Below, piece after piece: positions 1 to 8,512 of a stretch of DNA of 45,133 nt. Origin of the DNA: Opitutus sp. (GTDB taxonomy: Bacteria; Verrucomicrobiota; Verrucomicrobiia; Opitutales; Opitutaceae); NCBI GenBank assembly GCA_013822585.1, contig PNKG01000002.1:1-45133 (forward strand), written 5' to 3'. The notes beneath the pieces were generated by a model that worked only from the letters and a program-made list of their open reading frames with translations, made no database searches and was not told the origin of the DNA. Made by a program: the position numbers and the translations under genes. Numbering within the stretch: the stretch's first letter is position 1; the number at the start of each line of letters is the position of its first letter.

Positions 1-2
1 TC

Positions 3-779
3 GGGCGTTTCAAGCACCAGGCCCATGCCTACCTGCTGCTGCACCGCCACGCGCGGGTGATGGACCTCGCGCGGCAGCGCCTCGGCGCCATCCGCCAGCA
101 CAACCAGCTCGGCGCGGGCTTCCGCATCGCCCTGCGCGACCTCGAGCTGCGCGGCGCGGGCAACCTGCTCGGCGCCGAGCAGAGCGGCCACATCGTGGGC
201 GTCGGCTTCGAGCTCTATTGCCAGCTGCTCAAGCAGAGCGTCGCGCGCCTCAAGGGCGAGACGCACGCCGCCGCGGTCCGCGCGAGCGTGAAGCTCGACT
301 TCGTCTTCGTCGGCGAGGGCGCCGAGGGCACCACGGCCAAGCGCGCCGAGGCGGCCGACAGCTTCACCGCGCTCAAGCAGGCCGAGCGCGAGGCCGGCGA
401 GTTCGCCAGGATCCAGGCCCGCCTCCCCGCCGCCTACATCGCCGAGACGCGCCTGCGCATCGACTTCTACCGCCGCCTCGCCCTGGCCGGGAGCCCGGCC
501 GCGATCAAGGACCTCGAGGCCGAGCTGCGCGACCGCTTCGGCCAGTTCGGCAACGAGGTCCGCGCCCTCCTGCTGGTGACGGAAATCCGCGTCCGGGCGG
601 AACAAAAGGGCCTCCTGTCGGTCGAGACCGACTCGGGCCGGCTCAAGTGCCAGCGCCACAGCGGCCGCCGCGGCGACTTCATCCAGTTGCACGGTCGCTT
701 TCCCCGCTTGACCGCCCCCACCCCCCTCGCAAGGTTGAAAGAACTCCTCGTTTTTCTGCAAAACCTCCCGACTCCATGA
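3..779 (+). CDS. mfd: Transcription-repair coupling factor Mfd, C-terminal part (5' truncated by window edge)
   Basis: In-frame from base 3: [65 protein letters not shown]..., the typical Mfd/RecG helicase C-terminal motif ([19 protein letters not shown]). Confidence 0.93.
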   Translation, partial: [258 protein letters not shown]

Positions 780-1804
780 CGTTCCGCAGCCTCCGTTTCC
801 CGAGCGCCCTCGCCGCCCTGCTGGCTGCCCTGCCCGTCCTGGCCTTCGCCCAAGCCGACCCGGTGCCGGAGGACGCCGAGAAAGCCGTCGCCGACAAGCT
901 CAACCTCCAGTTCGCCAACGGCATCGCCGCCGTGGTCGAGGAGAAGGTCATCACCGTCGACGACATCCGCCGCGAGATCGCCCCGCTCCTCCCGCAGGTC
1001 CAGCGCGAGAGCCGCAACGAACGCGAGTTCAACGAGAAGATCAACGCCCTCCAGGAGAACATCGTCCAGGAACTCGTCGACCGCGTCCTGATCGTGAAGG
1101 AATTCTACAAGGACGAGAAGAAGAAGGTCCCCGCGTCCTTCGTCGACAACCAGATCGCCGAGATCATCGCCACGCAGTTTGACGGCGACCGTTCCAAGTT
1201 CCTCGCCTACCTCCGCGGCCGCGGCATCTCCCAGAAGGATTACCGCAAGGAGGTCGAGGAGGACATGATCTACGGCTACATGCGCCAGCAGCAGCGCAAA
1301 TCCGCCACCACCGTCAGCCCGGTGAAGATCCAGATCTTCTACGACGAGAACCGCGAGCGCTTCTACCAGGAGGACGCCGTGAAGCTCCGCCTCATCCAGC
1401 TCACGCGCCAGGAAGGCGAGAGCGACGACGCCGTCCGCGCCCGCGCCGCCGCCGTCGAGGCGCAGATCAAGGCCGGGGCCAGCTTCGTCGACATCGCCCG
1501 CCTCTACTCGCAGGACTCCCGCCGCACCAAGGGCGGCGACTGGGGCTGGCAGCGCAAATCCGATCTGCGCAAGGAATTCGCCGAGGTCCTCTTCACCCTG
1601 GAGAAGGGCCAGACCGCCGACCCGATCATCATGCCCGAGGGCGCGTTCATCCTCCACGTCGAGGACCGCAAGTTCGCCGGCATCCTCCCGATCGACGAGG
1701 TGCGCGAACAGATCGAGAAGATGTTGATCCAGCAATACGCCCGGCAGGCGCAGGAGCGCTGGCTGGAGAAGCTCCGGCGCAACGGCTACGTGAAGCACTA
1801 CTGA
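776..1804 (+). CDS. SurA-like periplasmic peptidyl-prolyl cis-trans isomerase (parvulin domain), signal peptide
   Basis: MTFRSLRFPSALAALLAALPVLAFAQA signal; C-terminal parvulin-like KLRLIQL...FVDIARLYSQDSRRTKGGDWGW; ATG overlaps mfd stop (ATGA). Confidence 0.85.
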   Translation: MTFRSLRFPSALAALLAALPVLAFAQADPVPEDAEKAVADKLNLQFANGIAAVVEEKVITVDDIRREIAPLLPQVQRESRNEREFNEKINALQENIVQELVDRVLIVKEFYKDEKKKVPASFVDNQIAEIIATQFDGDRSKFLAYLRGRGISQKDYRKEVEEDMIYGYMRQQQRKSATTVSPVKIQIFYDENRERFYQEDAVKLRLIQLTRQEGESDDAVRARAAAVEAQIKAGASFVDIARLYSQDSRRTKGGDWGWQRKSDLRKEFAEVLFTLEKGQTADPIIMPEGAFILHVEDRKFAGILPIDEVREQIEKMLIQQYARQAQERWLEKLRRNGYVKHY

Positions 1805-1847
1805 CCGGGTCGAGCTCGCGGGCCGGCGGGCGAGACCCTGAGGCCCG

Positions 1848-2576
1848 ATGCCAACCCCGCTCAACCCGCCCTACCCGCCCCTCCGCGTCCGCGATCTCGC
1901 GGTCAGCGACCGCCCGCAGGAACGCCTCCAGCGTCTCGGCGCCGGCGCGCTCAGCGACACCGAACTCCTCGCCATGCTGCTCCGCAGCGGCGGCAAAGGG
2001 AACAACGTCCTCGCGATCGCGCAGCAACTCGTGACCGAGGCCGGCTCGCTCCGCGCCCTCGTCGCATGGAGCGAGGCCGATTTTCGCCGCCTCAAGGGCA
2101 TCGGCCGCGTCAAGGCCCTGCAGCTCGTCGCCGTGATGGAGGTCGCCCGGCGCGTGCTGGCCGACGGCGGCGAGACCGATCCGCTGCTCAACCGGCCCGA
2201 GCGGGTTGTCGAGCACCTGCGGCCGGCCTTCACCGGGCTGCAGATCGAGAAATTCTGGGTGCTCTGCCTCAACCGCAAGAACCGCCTGTTGAAGCAGGTC
2301 GAAGTCACCTCCGGCACCGCCACCTCCAGCCTCGCGCACCCGCGCGAGGTGTTCCGCGAGGCCATCCGGCAGGGCGCCGCAGCCGTCATCTGCGCGCACA
2401 ACCACCCCAGCGGCGACCCCGCCCCCAGCGCGGCCGACGTGCAGCTCACCCGCCAGCTCCGCGACGCCGCGCAGGCGGTGGACATCGAGCTGGTCGACCA
2501 CGTCATCCTCGGCCGGCCCGCCGCCGACCCCCACGGCGCCGGCTTCTACAGCTTCCGGCAGGGCGGGGTCCTCTGA
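1848..2576 (+). CDS. radC: RadC family protein (UPF0758, JAB/MPN domain)
   Basis: RPQERLQRLGAGALSDTELLAMLLRSG... and AHNHPSGDPAPSAADVQLTRQL (JAMM HxH...D motif). Confidence 0.93.
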   Translation: MPTPLNPPYPPLRVRDLAVSDRPQERLQRLGAGALSDTELLAMLLRSGGKGNNVLAIAQQLVTEAGSLRALVAWSEADFRRLKGIGRVKALQLVAVMEVARRVLADGGETDPLLNRPERVVEHLRPAFTGLQIEKFWVLCLNRKNRLLKQVEVTSGTATSSLAHPREVFREAIRQGAAAVICAHNHPSGDPAPSAADVQLTRQLRDAAQAVDIELVDHVILGRPAADPHGAGFYSFRQGGVL

Positions 2577-2720
2577 GCCGCCGAGCCCGGCTTCCGAGGT
2601 AGTCGAGGTCGGGCGCACCGGCCCGGTGCGCAGCGCGACTGGCCAATATCCTTCCGAGCGTTCCGAGAAAAAACCTCTTGGCAAACGCGCGCCCGTCCAC
2701 CTACTTTGGCCGTTCGCGCT

Positions 2721-2807
2721 GGTGGAATAGCGAAGTGGCCAAACGCGACTGACTGTAAATCAGTTGGACTCCGTCCTTCGGTGGTTCGAATCCACCTTCC
2801 ACCACCA
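2721..2807 (+). tRNA. tRNA-Tyr (GTA), CCA encoded
   Basis: Acceptor GGTGGAA/TTCCACC, anticodon stem ACTGA-CTGTAAA-TCAGT, long variable arm, T-arm GGTTCGAATCC, terminal ACCA. Confidence 0.93.
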
Positions 2808-2815
2808 TTCTCAAG

Positions 2816-2847
2816 TCCCGCTTCCTCGACAGGAAGTGGGATTTTTT
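2816..2847 (+). terminator. Rho-independent terminator after tRNA-Tyr
   Basis: TCCCGCTTCCT-CGAC-AGGAAGTGGGA followed by TTTTTT; 11-bp stem with one G-T wobble. Confidence 0.85.
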
Positions 2848-2973
2848 GCTTCCCCGGTGCGCTCGCACGCCCTGTCTGGCGTGTCTGCCGCCGATGCTCC
2901 TCGCTGCGGCCCGCCCTGCTGCAGGGCGGCTTGCCTGTGCCTGTTTTCATCCCGGATTCCGCGATTGCCGGAC

Positions 2974-3053
2974 CTGGAGGAGCGGCTTCACGCCGCGATC
3001 CGATATCCGGCCGCGGCGAACTCTTCTGTCGCGGCATGAAGCCGCTCCTCCAG
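2974..3053. repeat. REP/BIME-like inverted repeat, 25-bp arms
   Basis: ctggaggagcggcttcacgccgcga ... tcgcggcatgaagccgctcctccag; arms match 24/25 as reverse complements. Confidence 0.85.
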
Positions 3054-3069
3054 TCACGCGCCGCAGGTT

Positions 3070-3966
3070 TCAAGGCACCGGGGTGAGATCAAACTGCGCG
3101 TAGACCGGCCGATGGTCGCTGGCGTCACGCACACCCGGTCCGTCGTGGATTCTGGCGTTGCCCTTGTTGCGCACGAAGGGCTTCAGGCCGGGCGACACCA
3201 TGAGGTAGTCGATGCGGCTGTATGTGTCCTCGCGGCGGTAGGCGTGCGTCCAGGTCTCGCCGCGCGAGTCGTAGGCGCGGAGGATTTCTCCGACGACGGT
3301 GCCGCCGCGCTTGGCCAGCGTGCGGACGGGCTTGCTGTTGCGGGTGTCATTCCAATCGCCGCAGACGATGAACCGGCCCCCGGCCGGATCGGGGAAACGC
3401 TCGAGCACGGCATCGCGCACGGCCTCCGCCTCGGCGGCGCGCTGGGCGGCGCCCTCGGGGTCGTCGGGCCGCTCGGTGCGGCGGCTCTTGAGGTGCACGA
3501 CGAAGACCGTGAGGTCGCCCTCGCGTGTGGCGAAGGTCGCCTCGAGCAGGCCGCGCTTCACGACGTCGGACTGGCCGAGATATTTCACCGGAATCCGGGC
3601 GTGCTCCCGCACGCCCTTGAAGGGCAGCTTCGAGAGGACGGCGACGTGCCGGTCGGGATCGGCCGCTTCGAGCACGACGGCATGCGGATAATCCAGCCCC
3701 TCGGCCTTCAAGTCGCGCTGCAGTTCCTCGAGGAACGGCGCGCGGCCCATCTCCTGGACGGCGAGGATGTCGGGCGCCATGGCCTTGATGGCCTGGCGGA
3801 GCGCCCTCTTCTCGGCCTCGGGCTTGGGGTATTCCTTGCGGAAGACGCCCTCGACCATGCGGTCGGCGACGAGGTAATTCTCCACGTTGTAGGTGGCGAC
3901 GGAGAGCGCGTGCGCCGCGAGGGCGGCGAGAAAGGCGAAGGCGGCGAGTGCGCGGCGAAGGATCAT
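3070..3966 (-). CDS. Endonuclease/exonuclease/phosphatase family protein, secreted
   Basis: Signal peptide, then SVATYNVENYL...DILAVQEMG...VCGDWNDTRNSKPV...RIDYLMVSPGL...ASDHRPVYAQF. Confidence 0.88.
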   Translation of the reverse strand: MILRRALAAFAFLAALAAHALSVATYNVENYLVADRMVEGVFRKEYPKPEAEKRALRQAIKAMAPDILAVQEMGRAPFLEELQRDLKAEGLDYPHAVVLEAADPDRHVAVLSKLPFKGVREHARIPVKYLGQSDVVKRGLLEATFATREGDLTVFVVHLKSRRTERPDDPEGAAQRAAEAEAVRDAVLERFPDPAGGRFIVCGDWNDTRNSKPVRTLAKRGGTVVGEILRAYDSRGETWTHAYRREDTYSRIDYLMVSPGLKPFVRNKGNARIHDGPGVRDASDHRPVYAQFDLTPVP

Positions 3967-3975
3967 GGGGCGGCT

Positions 3976-5220
3976 TCAGGCTTTCCGCCGCAGCGCGCGC
4001 TCGCGCTCGATGATGGTCGGGTGCGAGTAGTGGACGGCGCTGTAGAGCGGGTGCGGCGTGAGGTTGGAGAGGTTCTTCTGCGCGAGCTTGTGCAGCGCGC
4101 CGATCATGGGCGCGGCGTCGGCGAGGGCGTCCTTCGCGAAGGCGTCGGCCTCATACTCGTGCCGGCGCGAGATCCAGTTGCCGACGGGCGAGAACCAGAA
4201 GGTCACGAGCCCGCCGAGGAGCGCGAAGAGCAGGAAGGTCGGCGCCAGCGCGCCCGCGGGCAGGCCGAAGGCGGTGTTGAACCACGGCGCCTGCGCCAGC
4301 CAGGCGATGAGGGCGAAGGCGGCGAACTGCAGCAACGCGCCGGTGGCGAGCCGCTGCGGGATGTGGCCGCGCTTGTAGTGGCCGATCTCGTGCGCGAGCA
4401 CGGCCTCGAGCTCCGGCTGCGAAAGCTGGGCCAGGAGGGTGTCGAAGAGCACGATGCGGCGGAAGCGACCGAAGCCGGTGAAGAAGGCGTTGGAGTGCGC
4501 GGAGCGCTTCGAGCCATCCATCACCTCGATGGTCCGCGCCGAGAAACCCGCGCGGTCGGCCAGCGCCATGAGCCGGTCGCGCTGCTCGCCGGCGGGCAGC
4601 GGCGTGAGCTTGTTGAACAGCGGCAGGATGAGCTTCGGATAGAGCACGAGCATCAGCAGCTGGAAGCCGAAAACCAGCGCGAAGCCCCACACCCACCACC
4701 ACGATCCGACCCACGGGACGAGGGCGAGCAGGCCCCACGCGAGCGGGAAGCCGATCGCGAGCAGGAGCAGCGCGCCCTTGACGTGGTCCGTGATCCAGAG
4801 CCGGAGCGTGCTCTGGTTGAAACCGAAGCGCGCCTCGAGGCGGAACTGCTCCCACCATTCCAGCGGCAGGCAGGGGACGCCGAGCAGCACGGCCATCGCC
4901 GCGAGGAACAGCGCGCCGCTCCACGCCGCGCCGGGCGCGAGGGCGTCGAACCAGGCCCAGAGCCAAGGCAGCACGCCGCTGAAGGCCACGGCGGCCAGCA
5001 CCAGCGCATCGAAGACGCACTCGCAGGACGCGAAGCGGCTCTTGGCCAGCGTGTAGTCGGAGGCCTTGGCGAAGGTCGCCTCGTCCATGATGCCGCTGAA
5101 AGCCCCGGGCAGGACGCCCGCGTGCAGGGCCGTCTCGGAGCGGTTGAGGGCCTCGAGGACCAGCTGGGCCAGGAGGCGGGCGGCGACGAGGGCGAGGACG
5201 GCCTGGGGCAGCCAATGCAT
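3976..5220 (-). CDS. M48 family metallopeptidase (Ste24/CAAX prenyl protease 1-like), membrane
   Basis: VLAHEIGHYKRGH zinc motif, RRHEYEADAFA, multiple TM segments; start chosen at MHWLPQAVLALVA. Confidence 0.9.
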   Translation of the reverse strand: MHWLPQAVLALVAARLLAQLVLEALNRSETALHAGVLPGAFSGIMDEATFAKASDYTLAKSRFASCECVFDALVLAAVAFSGVLPWLWAWFDALAPGAAWSGALFLAAMAVLLGVPCLPLEWWEQFRLEARFGFNQSTLRLWITDHVKGALLLLAIGFPLAWGLLALVPWVGSWWWVWGFALVFGFQLLMLVLYPKLILPLFNKLTPLPAGEQRDRLMALADRAGFSARTIEVMDGSKRSAHSNAFFTGFGRFRRIVLFDTLLAQLSQPELEAVLAHEIGHYKRGHIPQRLATGALLQFAAFALIAWLAQAPWFNTAFGLPAGALAPTFLLFALLGGLVTFWFSPVGNWISRRHEYEADAFAKDALADAAPMIGALHKLAQKNLSNLTPHPLYSAVHYSHPTIIERERALRRKA

Positions 5221-5326
5221 CCGGGGAGTCCAGCGTTTTTCCCCGCTTCGCCAATCCCAAATCCCCGGGCGCCACGGAACAGGAAAGTTTGTTTGAAATC
5301 GCCCCGGCCCGACCCACAGTGGCGCT

Positions 5327-5575
5327 GTGGAAACGGACAAACACCCCAAGCTCGCCTTCGAGGCCGCCCTTGCGCGCCTCGAAGCCATCGTCGACTCGAT
5401 GGAACAGGGCGAGGTGCCTCTGGCCGAACTGCTGAGCAAATACGAGGAAGGCACGAGGCTGCTGAAAGTCTGCGAGACGCGCCTGAAGGACGCCGAGCTC
5501 AAGATCGAGAAGCTGAAAAAACAGAAGGACGGCTCCGCCGCCTTCGAATCATTCGAGCCCGCCCGCCAGGAATAG
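5327..5575 (+). CDS. xseB: Exodeoxyribonuclease VII small subunit
   Basis: FEAALARLEAIVDSMEQGEVPLAELLSKYEEGTRLLKVCETRLKDAELKIEKL; GTG start; directly upstream of dxs. Confidence 0.9.
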   Translation: METDKHPKLAFEAALARLEAIVDSMEQGEVPLAELLSKYEEGTRLLKVCETRLKDAELKIEKLKKQKDGSAAFESFEPARQE

Positions 5576-5591
5576 CCCCGATCCCCCGCCG

Positions 5592-7511
5592 ATGAGCCCC
5601 CCCCGCATCCTCGACCGCGTCCGCGGCCCCGCCGACGTCAAGTCGCTCGCCCCCGCCGAGCTTCCCCAACTCGCCCGGGAAATCCGCGACGACATCATCG
5701 CCGTCACCGCCCGGAACGGCGGGCACGTCGGTCCCAACCTCGGCGTCGTCGAACTCACGATCGCGCTGCACCGCGTCTTCACCACGCCGGAGGACCAGTT
5801 CGTGTTCGACGTCGCCCACCAGGGCTACGGGCACAAGCTCCTCACCGGCCGCGGCGGCGAGTTCTTCAAGAAACTCCGCCAGACGGACGGCGCCTCCGGC
5901 TTCCTCTACCGCCGCGAGAGCCCGCACGACGCCTTCGGCGCGGGCCACGCCGGCACCGCGCTCTCGGCCGCCCTCGGCATGGCCACCGCGCGCGACCTGC
6001 GCGGCAGCGGCGAGCACGTGGTCGCCATCTGCGGCGACGCGGCCTTCACCTGCGGCGTGACGATGGAGGCGCTGAACAACGTCGTCAGCTCGACCAAGCG
6101 CCTGATCGTCATCCTCAACGACAACGAGTGGTCGATCGCCAAGAACGTCGGCGCCATCGCCAAGTATCTCAACCGGCTCAGCACGAACCCGACCTACAAC
6201 AAACTCCACGCCGACCTGGAGAAGTTCTTCCTCGGCCTGCCCCACGGCCACGAGATGAACCAAGTCTACAACAAGTGGAAGCGCGAGACGAAGGACTTCT
6301 TCATGAACTCCTCGCTCTTCGAGAAGTTCGGCCTCCGCTACATCGGCCCGGTCGACGGCCACGACCTCGACGCGCTGACCAAGCACCTCGAGTTCGCGAA
6401 GCACGCCGACACGCCCGTGCTGCTCCATGTGCTGACCAAGAAGGGCAAGGGCCTCGAGGCCGCCCTCGCCCACCCGGAAAAGTTCCACGGCGCCAGCCCC
6501 TTCGACCCCGCCACCGGCGAGAGCGTGAAGAGCGCGCCCGGCACGCCGCCGAACTACCAGGACGTCTTCGGCGCGGCGCTCACGCGCTTTGCCAAGCAGA
6601 ACCCGAAGGTGCTCGGCATCACGGGCGCCATGCCCAGCGGCACCGGCCTCACGCAGCTCAGCAAAGAGGCGCCCGGCCAGTTCTTCGACGTCGGCATCGC
6701 CGAGGAGCACGCCGTGCTTTTCGCCGCCGGCCTCGCGACCAAGGGTTTCCGCCCCGTCTGCGCCATCTACTCGACCTTCCTCCAGCGCGCCTACGACATG
6801 GTGATCCACGACGTCTGCCTGCAGAACCTGCCCGTGACGTTCTGCATGGACCGCGCCGGCCTCTCGCCCAACGACGGCCCCACCCACCACGGCCTCTTCG
6901 ACCTCTCCTACCTCCGCTGCGTGCCCAACGCCGTCGTGATGCAGCCGAAGGACGAGGATGAACTCACCGATATGCTGCACACCTCGCTGCAGCATCCCGC
7001 GCCGACGTTCATCCGTTATCCGCGCGGCGCCGGCGTCGGCGCGAAGATCAAGGCCCAGCCCGCCACGGTCCCGATCGGCCACGCCGAGGCCCTGCGTGAA
7101 GGCTCGAACATCATGATCTGGGCGCTCGGCCCGATGGTGCAGGAGGCGCTCAAGGTCGCCGCACGCATCGCCGCCGAGGAAGGCCTGTCCGTCGGCGTCG
7201 TGAACGCCCGCTTCGTCAAGCCGCTCGACAAGACCCTCCTCCTCTCGCAGGCCGCCTGCATCCCGTTGCTCGTGACCATGGAGGACAACGCGATCGCCGG
7301 CGGCTTCGGCAGCGCGGTGCTCGAGACCCTGCAGGAAGCCGACTGCCAGACCGCCGTCGAACGCATCGGCTGGCCCGACAAGTTCGTCGAACACGGCACG
7401 AGCGTGGAACGGCTCCGCGCGAACTACGGCCTGTCGACCGACGACATCGTCCGCCGCATCAAGGAGCGCTACAAGCGCCTCGGCACGGCCGCGGTCGAAG
7501 CCGAGGCCTGA
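5592..7511 (+). CDS. dxs: 1-deoxy-D-xylulose-5-phosphate synthase
   Basis: GGHVGPNLGVVELTIALHRVF, VFDVAHQGYGHKLLTGR, GDAAFTCGVTMEALNN, FDVGIAEEHAVLFAAGLA, DRAGLSPNDGPTHHGLFDLSYLR. Confidence 0.95.
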   Translation: MSPPRILDRVRGPADVKSLAPAELPQLAREIRDDIIAVTARNGGHVGPNLGVVELTIALHRVFTTPEDQFVFDVAHQGYGHKLLTGRGGEFFKKLRQTDGASGFLYRRESPHDAFGAGHAGTALSAALGMATARDLRGSGEHVVAICGDAAFTCGVTMEALNNVVSSTKRLIVILNDNEWSIAKNVGAIAKYLNRLSTNPTYNKLHADLEKFFLGLPHGHEMNQVYNKWKRETKDFFMNSSLFEKFGLRYIGPVDGHDLDALTKHLEFAKHADTPVLLHVLTKKGKGLEAALAHPEKFHGASPFDPATGESVKSAPGTPPNYQDVFGAALTRFAKQNPKVLGITGAMPSGTGLTQLSKEAPGQFFDVGIAEEHAVLFAAGLATKGFRPVCAIYSTFLQRAYDMVIHDVCLQNLPVTFCMDRAGLSPNDGPTHHGLFDLSYLRCVPNAVVMQPKDEDELTDMLHTSLQHPAPTFIRYPRGAGVGAKIKAQPATVPIGHAEALREGSNIMIWALGPMVQEALKVAARIAAEEGLSVGVVNARFVKPLDKTLLLSQAACIPLLVTMEDNAIAGGFGSAVLETLQEADCQTAVERIGWPDKFVEHGTSVERLRANYGLSTDDIVRRIKERYKRLGTAAVEAEA

Positions 7512-7566
7512 ACGCGCAGACCGCCGCGACAAGGTTCTCCCCTGCCGCGGACACACCCGTAGCCTG

Positions 7567-7617
7567 CCTGTGAGCGGGGTGACCTCACCCCGCGAGCCCC
7601 CCGACGGTTGAGGACAC
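7567..7617. repeat. 51-bp intergenic direct repeat, copy 1
   Basis: cctgtgagcggggtgacctcaccccgcgagccccccgacggttgaggacac; near-identical to 7794-7844; contains hairpin gcggggtga/tcaccccgc. Confidence 0.85.
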
Positions 7618-7693
7618 CCGTCCCACAGGAGATGCAGACCCTTGTGCTTCGCTTGGCAACCGCGAGCTCCAGCCAGAGGAAGATCAAGATCCT

Positions 7694-7716
7694 CGGCTCG
7701 CTGGCGCCCGCCGCTA
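7694..7716 (-). repeat. REP-like unit tagcggcgggcgccagcgagccg (reverse orientation)
   Basis: Reverse complement matches 8845-8867 at 22/23 positions. Confidence 0.75.
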
Positions 7717-7746
7717 TGGTAGGGCGCAGGCTCCGTTCTGCGCCGC

Positions 7747-7770
7747 GGCTCGGCGGTAGCCGAGCCCTCC
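7747..7770 (+). repeat. REP-like hairpin GGCTCGGC-GGTA-GCCGAGCC + CTCC
   Basis: 8-bp stem with GGTA loop; matches 44503-44526 at 22/24 with the two differences on paired positions. Confidence 0.8.
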
Positions 7771-7793
7771 AGTCGGAAGAGGAAGTGCGTCCG

Positions 7794-7844
7794 CCTGTGA
7801 GCGGGGTGCCCTCACCCCGCGAGCCCCCCGACGGTTGAGGGCAC
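7794..7844. repeat. 51-bp intergenic direct repeat, copy 2
   Basis: cctgtgagcggggtgccctcaccccgcgagccccccgacggttgagggcac; differs from copy 1 at about 2 positions. Confidence 0.85.
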
Positions 7845-7864
7845 AGCGGAAAGGCAAAGTGTGG

Positions 7865-8021
7865 GTGGGGCTTTTTGTCCGCCCTTTTGTCCGTCGTAGC
7901 TCGCAGAGCGAAGTCGGAAACCTCTTGTCCCGCCAGAGCGAAACGACGACGGATGGCGACGGCGGAACGCCCCGACCCTTCACGCTGCGTCGGCCATAAC
8001 CGTCGGGGCAAAAAGCCCCAC
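7865..8021. repeat. Possible MITE-like segment bounded by short inverted repeats
   Basis: gtggggctttttgtcc (7865-7880) and reverse complement of ggggcaaaaagccccac (8005-8021). Confidence 0.35.
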
Positions 8022-8080
8022 AAGAAATACTCCTCCCGGATTTCCGCGCGGGGGCGGCCTTGTATTCCTCCCGGAAACGG

Positions 8081-8109
8081 CGAAGCCGCGCGGGGCAGGC
8101 GCGGCTTCG
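8081..8109. terminator. Strong hairpin downstream of the small Cys-rich CDS (possible terminator or REP)
   Basis: cgaagccgcg-cggggcagg-cgcggcttcg: perfect 10-bp arms, no T-tract. Confidence 0.4.
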
Positions 8110-8141
8110 ACCGGGGGCGCTTGCTCTCGGTCAGGGGTCGG

Positions 8142-8336
8142 TCAATTCTTGCCGCCGCATTTCTCGCAATGCTTGCCGTGTTTGGCGGCCTCGATGCAGC
8201 AAACGTGGTCGCATGTCTTGCCGGCTTTCTCGGCCTTCTCGCAGCAGCGCGCCTTCTTGCTCTCCGCGGCGTCCGCGAACGCGAACGCCAGGGCGAGACC
8301 GAGGGCGAGCAGCGCGCACAATCTGACGTGTCTCAT
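8142..8336 (-). CDS. Small secreted cysteine-rich peptide (64 aa), candidate metal-binding
   Basis: MRHVRLCALLALGLALAFAFADAAESKKARCCEKAEKAGKTCDHVCCIEAAKHGKHCEKCGGKN: signal peptide plus Cys/His-rich mature region. Confidence 0.65.
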   Translation of the reverse strand: MRHVRLCALLALGLALAFAFADAAESKKARCCEKAEKAGKTCDHVCCIEAAKHGKHCEKCGGKN

Positions 8337-8437
8337 GGGGGTAGGGGGGATGTGTGCAAGGTTTCCAAAACGCAGCGGAGGATTCGGCCCGCCTTCGCCA
8401 AGGCTGCAGCGGGCATTTTCTCTCCGCTTCGGAAAAA

Positions 8438-8512
8438 TGGTGCGGGTAGAGGGAATCGAACCCTCCTCTCAGCTTTGGGAAAGCCGCATAATGGCCGATA
8501 TACTATACCCGC
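8438..8512 (-). tRNA. tRNA-Gly (CCC), CCA encoded
   Basis: Minus strand GCGGGTATAGTATATCGGCCATTATGCGGCTTTCCCAAAGCTGAGAGGAGGGTTCGATTCCCTCTACCCGCACCA; acceptor GCGGGTA/TACCCGC, loop TTCCCAA. Confidence 0.92.

Noticed and set aside
2706-3086. 126-aa plus-strand ORF over tRNA-Tyr and the BIME
   Set aside because: Reads through a tRNA, a terminator and a palindromic repeat; not coding.
3112-5595. 827-aa plus-strand ORF opposite the EEP and M48 genes
   Set aside because: Antisense to two well-supported genes; repetitive low-complexity composition typical of high-GC spurious frames.
5499-7556. 685-aa minus-strand ORF opposite dxs
   Set aside because: Antisense shadow of dxs; no recognisable domain.
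7567-7844. CRISPR array from regularly repeated 51-mers
   Set aside because: Only two copies, wrong spacing (about 176 bp) and strongly hairpin-forming; no cas genes in the window.
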